This document shows positions 49,556-59,854 of a DNA stretch of 64,000 nucleotides, in pieces. Origin of the DNA: Mixophyes australis (lineage: Eukaryota > Chordata > Amphibia > Anura > Limnodynastidae); the NCBI GenBank assembly GCA_036250195.1, contig JAVHZZ010000003.1, forward strand, positions 345,342,875 through 345,406,874. The letters run 5' to 3'. The notes below the pieces were generated by a model. It made no database searches. It was not told where the DNA came from and was given only the letters and a program-made list of their open reading frames with translations. The number at the start of each line of letters is the position of its first letter. Position 1 is the stretch's first letter. Made by a program: the position numbers and the translations under genes.

Positions 49556-51680
49556 ATGGGAAATGGAAATACAGTAACACAAGGAAAACAATGTTATAGG
49601 GACCCACTGGATTATCAGATTCAGAAGGTGTATAAGAAGGTGTGTAAGTGTAACACAACCTACAAAGGAGAAATACAACAATGCAGATCATCTTCTGCCT
49701 CCTCAACATATCGGTCAGAAGTCCTGGACCTAATACTCTTCGCTGAGCGGGTTTTTTAGGATAAGGAAAGATTAGGAGAAGTGTCTGTCGATGAAGAGGA
49801 AAATGCAAGCACTAACTAGATCAAAACAAAGACATAAAGCAGACACTAAATTAAAAGTAATTAATGTGTCAACATTCTCTTCTTTCTTCATTGTAAATGG
49901 GTGTTTTAAGTAGGGGGGGTTGTAGTTTCTACCCTCTGCTAACTTTGATGCTTTCATAGCACTCAAATATCTTTTTCAAACAACCTTCTAAAAAAGGCTT
50001 TTTTTCCATACAGTAAATATAGTATTGGACATGAGACATATTGGTGGACCTCCAATTTCTGAATTGTTTTTTACAACTCAGAAAGGTGAAGAGTCTTCAG
50101 AAAATCAAGATGATCAGGAAACAGATTCTACAGGATATTTTTATGTAATAAAACATTTCTATTTATGGTATGTTTCCAGCACAAAGCATACATCCACTTA
50201 AGACGTCCACCTGGTGATGTCTTTGTAAGATTCGTTTTAGAAGCCTTCTGGAATTTAGATCACAAAAAAAGACTAAGGATGAAAAAATAACATTTCCTCA
50301 ATTGCAGGACATTATAACAGTTACATTTAAACCCTCTGATAAAGGAGGTAATGTAGTTGTATGACATAATAAACATTATGAGACAGAAGAAACTAAATAC
50401 AATGAGTTGACAAAAACGTACTACCAGCTTATTATCACTCTTCAGAATCAGATACTGTTGCTTATTAGAGAACGTCATTCACACAAGCATTTGGCAAATT
50501 TTAATTCCCCATTTTTCAGTCAATAGCATTGTTTATTTAATAAGTAATTAATAGTACAGATTTGCAAGCATCAAATCAATCACCTCAGTATTAGAAGCCA
50601 TTGTGAATCACATTGTCGATTTATTATTACTTCAGTGTCAACATTACTTTCCTATAAGACAGATTCTGTTGAGGCTTTACACAGATTACAGAATCTTCAT
50701 TTGGCACTTTGGATACTAATTGTGACATAGACTCCCCTTTAACAAGTATTTTTTATTTATTATTATCATTTATTTATATAGTGCCAATCTTATTACAAAA
50801 GATATGTCCTCACGCACATCAGTTCCTGCCACATTGAAGCTTACAATCTAAATTTCATAACACACGCACACACAGATGGGTCCACTTAGTCAGAAGCCAA
50901 TTAATCTACCAGTATGTTTTTGGACTGTGGAGAAACGGGAGCACCTGGAGGAAACCCACGCAAACACGTGGAAAACATACAAGCTCCACATCGATAAGGC
51001 TTCTGGAATTGAGCTCATGTCCCCAATGCTGACCACTGTGCCACTGTGCTGTCCACACTGAACACAAGGTTGGGCTTTAGGTAGCATAAATATTCATACT
51101 GGCTTTCAGAATCAGTCTTGTGGTTGAGATACATTGATGATAATATAATTGTTTTTACGTGGCACTCCTGACCGGTTTGAGGAGTTTGCTGGTGGTGTCA
51201 ATCATAACGAGATCAATATAAATCTGACCTCAAGAGTTAGTCACTGTGAGACTGATTTATTTATTTTTTTGAAAATTGTTGTTGATAATTTAGGCAAGAT
51301 CTACACTGGTGAGTATCATAAAGCCACATGTGTAAATACCTTTTAATGCTGCAAGATCACACCCTAGTTCAATCTCAAGCCAGTTTTTGCAGGTTATTTT
51401 TTAAGAATACATAAGCTCAATTTCTGGAGCTTTCAATTCCCAAGTTAAGGATTTGTCACTAAGGTTTGGAAAATAGCATACAACAATCTAGTTGCACTTC
51501 ACCTCGGTATGAAGTTTTTATATAGGAATATTTTATCCATGACAAACTAAGATCATTCAATTCTACGTAACAATACTTCCATGGATTACTAGTACAACAC
51601 AGGTATCCAGCTTAGAATGATTTACCAAAGATCAAAAGTAGCTCCAATTTAGTCTCCCTCCTCCAGCCTCATACCCTTGT
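49556..51680 (+). pseudogene. Penelope-like element, reverse transcriptase relic
   Basis: Fragments of a Penelope-type RT can be read in order on the plus strand despite stops and shifts. Near 49940-50000 there is FDAFIALKYLFQTTF. Near 50320-50420 there is FKPSDKGGNVVV followed by HYETEETKYNELTKTYYQL, which corresponds to the ADKGG block. At about 51125-51150 there is RYIDDNIIVF, the YIDD catalytic box. At 51149-51346 there is GTPDRFEEFAGGVN ... NLGKIYTGEYHKATCVNTF, the segment before AARSHP. In Penelope elements a GIY-YIG endonuclease usually follows; it is not visible here. A SINE (50755-51054) splits the RT. Inactive. Confidence 0.75.
50755..51054 (-). mobile_element. tRNA-derived SINE with L2-like tail
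   Basis: Read on the minus strand it begins GGACAGCACAGTGGCACAGT (an A-box like TGGCNCAGTGG). It continues with a decayed B-box region (GAGCTCAATTCCA), a GTTTGCGTGGGTTTCCTCCA core, TTAGATTGTAAGCTTCAATG and a TATATAAATAAATGATAATA tail. This is the widespread vertebrate tRNA-SINE pattern whose tail is shared with L2 LINEs. It lies inside the Penelope relic, so it is younger. Confidence 0.75.
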
Positions 51681-51681
51681 T

Positions 51682-52590
51682 GGGCCTGATTCTTGTTTGT
51701 ACATAAGTATGTTCACGTAGCATATGTTGTGTGAAATAGCACTGTAGAAACAGACATTACGCCAATGAACACAAGTATATGCAATTCATGTCTAAACTCA
51801 AAAGACTCCAATGCCTACGACTTGAGAGGCAGAATGGCGGAGGGAAAGGATGGGCTAACGTAGGCCATGTACAGTAAGGGCAGATGCGACAGATTCAAGT
51901 CCTCGGTTTCTCGTTAGTATACTTGGTTTCAGCCATTTCATTTGCACCAGCTAAGTGTCGACTGATAGTGATGACTGACACTGCATCTTTGATTTAAAAG
52001 TTACATGTATGAGAGCCTGGCACAATTATGTGACAGATGGGGAGGGAAATCCATCACGTTCTCTACCCTCGCCCTCTAATGACGCTGGTGAATGAGCCTT
52101 TGTTTGTTGGCGTGTAAGGTATTAGTCAAGCCTAATGTATACAACGAATAGTCAGATACATTTGATTTTGATTCTGTATGTTTTCAAGTGCATTGTGTTT
52201 GTGTTCCATCCCCTTTATGTACCCTTTCCCCCCTTTTTTTTCTTCTGTACCCCTTTTGAAAAACTTTAAAAACCAATAAAAATTGTATTCGTTAAAAGTT
52301 ACATGTATGTACTAGTTAGCACAAAACTAATGTATGCAACTAGGATAGACTATATAAATGCATTGTATGTACAATACACATTGAAAACATCTTTATTTAT
52401 GTAATTAATGTAAAAATAACAGTTACAATTTTTATTTTATGATTAAAAAAATGTTTTTATTTGTTCTGATGACACCTTTTGTCATATATGCGCTTGTGCA
52501 TATACTGCAGTCTGTTCTGTGTGTCTATATATGGCAAGTATTGTGTAGGCAGAGCACACTTACACCTATATTCAAACACCCACTGACCAA
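51682..52590. mobile_element. MITE family 'GGGYCTGATTCA', copy C, with nested L1 tail
   Basis: Starts GGGCCTGATTCTTG. It shares TACGCCAATGAAC, CGACTTGAGAGGCAGAA and GCATATACTGCAGTCTGTTC with copy A (17846-18422). It is split by a 280-bp insertion (52012-52291). The right end is replaced by the satellite array starting near 52590. Confidence 0.7.
52012..52291 (+). mobile_element. 5'-truncated L1 3' end with 18-bp target duplication
   Basis: The 280-bp insert ends in CCAATAAAAATTGTATTCG, typical for L1-like 3' UTR ends. TTAAAAGTTACATGTATG flanks it exactly on both sides (51994-52011 and 52292-52309). The duplication starts with TT|AAAA, the preferred L1 endonuclease target. Comparison with copy A of the host MITE supports that this piece is extra. 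Confidence 0.85.
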
Positions 52591-54645
52591 CTATAACTTT
52601 CCTCACTGACCGTCATTTCCGTCACTGCCCACCATCACTCTCCTCACATGTATAACTGTCACTTCCCTCACTGACCAACCTTTACTTCGCTCACTGACCA
52701 ACCATTACTTCCCTCACTGACCAACCATTACTTCCCTCACTGACCAACCTTTACTTCCCTCACTGACCAACCGTTACTTCCCTCACTGATCAACCTTTAC
52801 TTCCCTCACTGACCAACTGTTACTTCCCTCACTGACCAACTGTTACTTCCCTCAATGACCAAATGTTACTTCTCTCAATGACCAACCGTTACTTCCCTCA
52901 CTGACCAACCTTTACTTCCCTCAATGACCAACTGTTACTTCTCTCAATGACCAACTGTTACTTCTCTCAATGACCAACTGTTACTTTCCTCACTGACCAA
53001 CCTTTACTTCCCTCAATGACCAACTGTTACTTCTCTCAATGACCAACATTTACTTCCCTCACAGACCAACCGTTACTTCCCTCACTGACCAACCGTTACT
53101 TCCCTCACTGACCAACTGTCACTTTTGTTTGCTGCCCACCAACACTCTCCTCACAGCTACAACTGTCACTTCCCTCACTGACCAACCTTTACTTCCCTCA
53201 GTGACCAACTGTTACTTCCCTCACTGACCAACCGTTACTTCCCTCACTGACCAACCGTTACTTCCCTCAATGACCAACCTTTACTTCCCTCACTGACCAA
53301 CCATTACTTCCCTCACTGACCAATCTTTACTTCCCTCACTGACCAACCGTTATGTCCCTCAATGACCAACCTTTACTTGCCTCACTGACCAACCTTTACT
53401 TCCCTCAGTGACCAACTGTTACTTCCCTCAATGACCAACCGTTACTTCCCTCACTGACCAACCGTTACTTCCCTCAATGACCAACCTTTACTTCCCTCAC
53501 TGACCAACCATTACTTCCCTCACTGACCAATCTTTACTTCCCTCACTGATCAACCTTTACTTCCCTCACTGACCAACTGTTACTTCCCTCACTGACCAAC
53601 TGTTACTTCCCTCAATGACCAAATGTTACTTCTCTCAATGACCAACCGTTACTTCCCTCACTGACCAACCTTTACTTCCCTCAATGACCAACTGTTACTT
53701 CTCTCAATGACCAACTGTTACTTCTCTCAATGACCAACTGTTACTTTCCTCACTGACCAACCTTTACTTCCCTCAATGACCAACTGTTACTTCTCTCAAT
53801 GACCAACATTTACTTCCCTCACAGACCAACTGTTACTTCCCTCACTGACCAACCGTTACTTCCCTCACTGACCAACTGTCACTTTTGTTTGCTGCCCACC
53901 AACACTCTCCTCACAGCTACAACTGTCACTTCCCTCACTGACCAACCTTTACTTCCCTCAGTGACCAACTGTTACTTCCCTCACTGACCAACCGTTACTT
54001 CCCTCACTGACTAACCGTTACTTCCCTCAATGACCAACCTTTACTTCCCTCACTGACCAACCATTACTTCCCTCACTGACCAATCTTTACTTCCCTCACT
54101 GACCAACCGTTATGTCCCTCAATGACCAACCTTTACTTGCCTCACTGACCAACCTTTACTTCCCTCAGTGACCAACTGTTACTTCCCTCAATGACCAACC
54201 GTTACTTCCCTCACTGACCAACCATTACTTCCCTCATTGACCAACCTTTACTTCCCTCACTGACCAACCATTACTTCCCTCGCTGACCAATCTTTACTTC
54301 CCTCACTGACCAACCATTATGTCCCTCAATGACCAACCGTTACTTGCCTCACTGACCAACCGTTACTTTCCTCAATGACCAACTGTTACTGCTCTCAATG
54401 ACCAACTGTTACTTGTCTCACTGACCAACCGTTACTTCCCTCACTGACCAACCATTACTTCCCTCACTAACCTACTGTCACTTTTGTTCGCTGCCCACCA
54501 TCACTCTCCTCACAGCTACAACTGTCACTTCCCTCACTGACCAATCGTTACTTCCCTCACTGACCAACCGTTACTTGCCTCACTGACCAACCGTTACTTT
54601 CCTCACTGACCAACCGTTACTTGCCTCACTGACCAACCTTTACAG
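52591..54645. repeat. 23-bp satellite array with 760-bp higher-order duplication
   Basis: The unit TTACTTCCCTCACTGACCAA plus CCG repeats about 88 times, with variants (CTGTTACTT, CAATGACC). A distinct phrase, ACTTTTGTTTGCTGCCCACC, recurs near 53111, 53881 (760 apart within the duplicated block, counted from matching bases) and in diverged form near 54479. The block 52781-53540 is repeated almost exactly as 53541-54300. Identical 62-codon open frames at 53039 and 53799 result from this and are not genes. Confidence 0.95.
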
Positions 54646-55481
54646 AATAGAAGTATTTTTAGCATAAAGTTCCATTTCACTAGAATGTGTGCCATCATTT
54701 TAAATAATGTTGTGGTATTGCACTGGTTCCCTCATTTTGCTTTAAAATGGCTATTAGAAAATGAGACTAGGGCAGAAAGTAATGCTCATTTTTGTTCGCA
54801 GCTCTTTGGGGCGTGAGCAAAAAACAGCATTACTTCTATAAAAATAAGAATCTCCGCGAGGTGTCTCGCGGCCGTTCCGGATGCGTCTCACACAGATATT
54901 TTGAGAGTTTACTTTTACTGGGTAGTGATTTTAATGTTAAAACATTTTAGTACCTTGGTATGTAGATATCTGCTTTTATCTGTACTATTACCCAGTTAGC
55001 TGTGCTTGAAAGAAAATATATATAAGTGAAGACATACAGTAATTGAACAGACATATTATTTCAGGTAGCTTGGAAACTCAATTATGATGTTACATATTTT
55101 TCAACTTCAGACATCATCCTTAATGCACCTGAAAACACAAAAGCTCCTACTCTATGTCAGATCAAGTCCAGATCTGATTAGTAACGCACTAAATTATTAT
55201 CTTGTGGTAGCTATTTCTTCACCTTTATTTATGCTAATAGTGTTTTTTTAGCATAGTAGATTTCTTCCATGGACCATTTAGAAAACCTTTCACCTAAATC
55301 AAATTTAAATTACTTTATTTTATAAATAAATAATACAGTACATGTAGCATTTAGAAGATAAAAAGGACATTGCTCTCTGGTCAGAGCTTCTTTTTCCTAT
55401 TAATATTCATTGCCAGGGTGTTCCTATGTCCCTGTTTTAAAGTGGGCTGGGATATAACTGAATGTAACCAGTTAGTTTATA
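54646..55481. other. Intron sequence, nothing recognised
   Basis: No feature supported. Confidence 0.45.
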
Positions 55482-55690
55482 TTAGAGATGGTCACTGACC
55501 CCCGTGTTTTGGTTTTGGTTTTGGACCTGGATTACCTTCGTGTTTTGGTTTTGCAAAACTGCCATTGCGTGTTTTGGCTTTGGTTTTGGTTTTGTTTGGT
55601 TTTGTTTTGCTATTTTGTTGGAAAATCAATGTTTTTGGGCATAAAATAACCAAATTTAGTGCTCCACCTGTTTCTTGGATAAGCAATGTA
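55482..55690. repeat. TTTTGG-rich repeat end, related to 32752-33335
   Basis: TAGAGATGGTCACTGACCCC is followed by GTGTTTTGGTTTTGGTTTTG and CCTTCGTGTTTTGG. The same order is seen at the start of the element at 32752. Only one end is recognisable. Confidence 0.6.
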
Positions 55691-55786
55691 ATTGTAAAGC
55701 TAAAAAATTATCAAAAAAACAGTTTAATTCCTGGTAGGTAGGCCTTCCTTAATTCTACACACAAACCAGATTGTCTTCCTCTCCAT

Positions 55787-58700
55787 CAGGGCCGGTGCAA
55801 GGTCTGTAGGCGCCCTAGGCAAACTTTCAGCCTAGCGCCCCCCCCCCTCTCCCCCCTGGGTTCTCACCTAAAAAAAAAATCTTGAAAATTCATGAATCGG
55901 AAGTCTACATTTATTATTCCCACAGTTCCAAGAGACCAATAAACAGAACAAAGAAACAGGTACAACAACACATACCAAAATCCTACTTTTTTTTTTCTTC
56001 CAAAAACATTTTATTTGCATTGTCAAACCTAGTAGATAAACGGCATACGGCAAACGGCATACGGTTCTCAAATATTAATATGCATCATACACCAAAAGTA
56101 TATGCATCAGATTAAAGGGCCATAAGAAAACTAAAAAAAGCTAATATTAAAATTGTAACAGAGTTAACCCCACAGAGTGATTATGTACTTATTAACAGAC
56201 GTAACTTAGCATAGCCAAACTGTAAATCAGAATCAAAAATCAAAGCATTTGCCATCCAATGCTTGTCTCTCTACATTGATTATGTTATATCTTGTAACTT
56301 CAAACACCTTTTTGCAATTGAACATTATACTATGTATTTTGGATATTGGCGGAAGTGGAGGAGGTGACTGAATAGGGGTCGAAAAGTGGGTAGGTGGCAT
56401 TATGCATGTTGAGCTAAAATTAATAGGACATTACTTCCTGTTTTGACTTTGGCCAAAATTCTACCTTTGATAGGGGCCTGACTCCTGGATCATATAAGGG
56501 GAAAATCAGCAAAAAAAACCTAGCTTCTACCCCAAGACATCTTCATTCTCGATCAAGCCAGTCTTTGTCTCTCACTGCTGATGGACTGGACAACTACCAC
56601 TTGCATTTTGTAGCAGAAATGCATGGGGAAAGCTACATTTTTACTCTTCGCGCTTTAGCTTTTGCAAATGTACAGACAAGTTCTTTCAGATCAATTTTTT
56701 GTGCTATCTCATGTTCTATGGACAACATAGAGAGTCCAACAAGTCTTTCTTGCATCATTGTAGATCACGTATAAGTTTTTATCAATTTTAACTTTGAAAA
56801 GCTTCGCTCACCACTGGCCACAGATACAGGGAGGGTCAATAAGATACGAAGAGCAATACATGTATTGGGGGCAATATCTGTCAGGTCATTGTTATACACA
56901 AAGTTTAATACATCTTGTGCAGATGTACGCTGTGGAACTCGTCTTGCAATTCCTTGCAATTCACTGCACAAATCTAAACAATCAATATCTTTGGAGTCCC
57001 CATGTTGTAAAGCCTGCTCTAACTTGCAGCAATCTTCCATAATTTCCTTTGATGTTCTATTCTGCAGACTATGAACATCATAGAGGAAGCCAAACACAGA
57101 ACTTATTTCATTCATCTGTGTGAATCTTTCTTCAACTGATTGTATTGCTCTATCAAGGACAGCAAAATAAAACTTGATTTTGAATTTTTCCTCTGGGCTC
57201 TGAATTGGCTCATCGTCCGCTTCATAGGTGAAGTGTTTTTTCTTTCGACTAATACGAACTGGCTCTGGTTCAAAAAGTGCTGGTATTCCTAAATCCTCAG
57301 CAACAGTACGGGCATCTAACAGTGTTTTTGAAAACCCTTTGTCACTCCTGCAGTCTTCAAGAAATGTCTTTGTTACCTTCAGTTGTGTAATAGCAGTGTG
57401 TATATTAAATTCCTTTGACTGAAGCTTTTTGCTACTCATATTGACCTCCGACAACATGTTATACCACAGGACAATAGAAACCACAAACTTGAAATTAGAA
57501 ATGCCTTTTGCAAGACCTTGTGCCTCTACTCTTGAGGTATTGCCAGATACTCCAGTTAGGGTTGTGTCCTCAGAGATCTCAATTAGTGCATCATAGATAT
57601 CACCTAAGTAAAAGCGAAGAGGTTTCAAGGCATCAATTCGACTTTCCCATCTTGTGTCACTCAATGGTTTCACGGTAAGAGTAGACACGTTGCGCTTTAG
57701 AACTTCCCAACGACGTGTTGATGCAGAGAAGTACACATACACATGTTGGACTAGATTAAAGAAAGCTGTGGCCTCCAAACAACACTTCGCAGCATCATTT
57801 ACAACTAAATTCAAAGAATGTGCACTGCAAGGAACAAACAACGCTCGTGGGTTAACATCCAATATTCTTCTTTGTACACCACTTTGTTTACCTTTCATAT
57901 TACTTCCATTATCATAGCCTTGACCACGTAGGTGTTCAATAGGCAATGACATCTCTTGTAACTGGTTAAGGATAATGTCCGTCATACCAGCACCACTTGT
58001 TTCCTTTAGTGGCAGGAATCCTAAGAAATGTTCCCTGATGTGTACAGGCTCACAATCATCAGTTCCTGAAGCTCTATCCACAAAGCGAATGATCATGCTC
58101 ATTTGCTCAACATGGCTTACATCTGGAGTACAATCTATAATTATTGAAAAGTACTTGGCAAGACGAGCTGATTCCAGAATGTTTTCTTTTATAGTGTTGG
58201 ATAAAAGCAGAATCAGCTCATTCTGTATATCTTTCCCAAGGTAGTGTACATAGGTCTCCTTATCTCTTATTTTGCGAATATGTTCATCCATTACTGGGTC
58301 AAACAACGCCAGATATTCGATAAATTTTAGGAAATTACCATTGCCAGGAGTGTGCAGTTTTTCATGTGTTCCTCGTAGGGCCAGGTTTTGAATACCTAGA
58401 ACTCTCACTAAAGCAATCAGTCTTTCTAAGATTTGCTGCCAATACTTTTCCTTTTCTTTAATGAGGTGCACATTTTCTTCATCAATTGTTTTTCTTCTTT
58501 TTAATCGTAGTTCAAGCTCCTTCCAAGACTGAAAAGTGGCCAAATGAGCATTACTTCTCTCGTGCATTGATAGAAGTGCAGTGATGTTTTTCCAGTCTTT
58601 TGTACCTTTATCCGAGAGAGATGATGTGGGAAATGTGTTCCAACCAAACAGCTTGCAACAAAAGCAAAACACAGAGTCTGTAGATATGGAATACTGTAGC

Positions 58701-59099
58701 CACCGGCGGTGTATTAAATCCTCATTGGGAAGTTTCCGTTTGTAATTATTTGTAACAAATCTTCTACCATTTCCATCTTTGGGGAATTTAAACTGCTGGA
58801 CCTGTTCAGGCCCATGTTCCACCAAAATTTGACGCATACTATCATCACAGTTTACCCAAGTAGCAGGGTCACTGTAGCTGAAACTGGTGCTATTTTCACT
58901 TTTACTCAGATCTGTATCCTGCCGATCTTCATGTTGTTCCTCTTCTAAATATGGATTTGATTCTTCTAATTCTGCTTCTACTTGTGAGACTGTAGGCAAA
59001 GATGTTGACTCTGCTTCAATCCCTGATTGATCCTTTGAGGTTGAACAACCTTCATCATCATCCGTTTTACGAAGATACTTCAGAAAGGAACCTTCTTGC
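55787..59099 (-). mobile_element. Autonomous-type hAT transposon, 3' part, split by a Gypsy insertion
   Basis: The likely end is CAGGGCCGGTGCAAGG at 55787, a hAT-type terminus (CAGNG...). The transposase lies inside on the minus strand. The other end must lie beyond the Gypsy element that begins at 59100, outside the window. The 8-bp flank CTCTCCAT (55779-55786) should reappear at the far end if this reading is right. Confidence 0.65.
56633..59099 (-). pseudogene. hAT transposase (ZMYM1-like), start lost, one late stop
   Basis: The frame is open without a break from 59099 to 56768, about 777 codons. Numbering from the TTG at 58999: acidic N-terminal region; TTF-type zinc finger with FCFCC at 111-115 and histidines near 146 and 152; DUF4371-like RNase H fold with IIDCTPD (D289), GQGYDNGSNM (D363) and PCSAHSLNLVV (390-400); hAT dimerisation motif LPVSVASGERSFSKLKLIKTY at 723-743. 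A TGA stop (56765-56767) comes just after this motif. The same frame then continues for 43 codons (QERLVGLSMLSIEH...) to TAG at 56633-56635, so the TGA is probably a CGA-to-TGA mutation. No in-frame ATG exists up to 59099, where a Gypsy LTR begins. Known family role: cut-and-paste transposition. Here it is inactive as it stands. Confidence 0.88.
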
Positions 59100-59854
59100 T
59101 GTTAGGAACCCCTCCAGCCGGCACATCACAACCCGGAGTCTACTCTGCCAGTCAGGTGTTCACTGGAGCCCCTGATGGTGGGGACAGACTGGGCTGCAGA
59201 CTGACAGAGGGTCGTGAAGTGTGTACCGGCTGGGGAGAACCCAGGCAAGAAGAGTCAGGTCCACGCAGAGGTCAAAGGCTGGCAGCAGGTAACAGTAATG
59301 ATGAACAAGCTGAGGTCAGAGGTCACAGGCAAAGTAGCAGAACGGGTAAACAAGCCAAGGATCAGGGTCACAGGAAACACAAGCGAAGTCCAATACGAAG
59401 CCAAGGGTCATACACGGGAAGTCAAACGTAGATACAGGATACAGGAACTGGAACAAGCAGGTCAGCAGACTGGAGCACAGAAGCTATAACCGGCAATGAG
59501 GCAGCAGACCTCATTGCCTTAAATACCCAGCTGAACCAATCACAGGTTGAACACACTCCTGCAGGTTAATAGAGCAGTCACTAATAGAGCCAATCAGGGC
59601 TTGCCCCTGGCCTGCACAGTTGCAGGCTAATGCCTGTAATTGCCTCCTATGATCTGCCCCTATTAATTAGCCCACAGGCTGTAGAATCGCTGCGCCCGGC
59701 TTCCTCCTATTGCCGGGACGCAGCTCTGAAGCGTCTGCTGGTTGCCCCGGCAACGGCCGGGTTATGGCCGGAAATGACGTCCCGGTCGCCATGGCGACGG
59801 CCGGGAAGCGGGTGAGTGAGTCGCGGCGGCTGGGCACTGCCGCGGCTCGTAACA
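59100..59854 (-). mobile_element. Long terminal repeat of a Ty3/Gypsy element (3' LTR)
   Basis: 755 bp bounded by TGTTA...TAACA: on the plus strand TGTTAGGAACC at 59100 and GCTCGTAACA to 59854. It lies directly after the polypurine tract in the element's direction, so it is the 3' LTR. The partner LTR is beyond the window. It interrupts the hAT transposase frame. Confidence 0.85.

Noticed and set aside
53039..53987. Two identical 62-codon frames
   Set aside because: By-product of the 760-bp satellite duplication.
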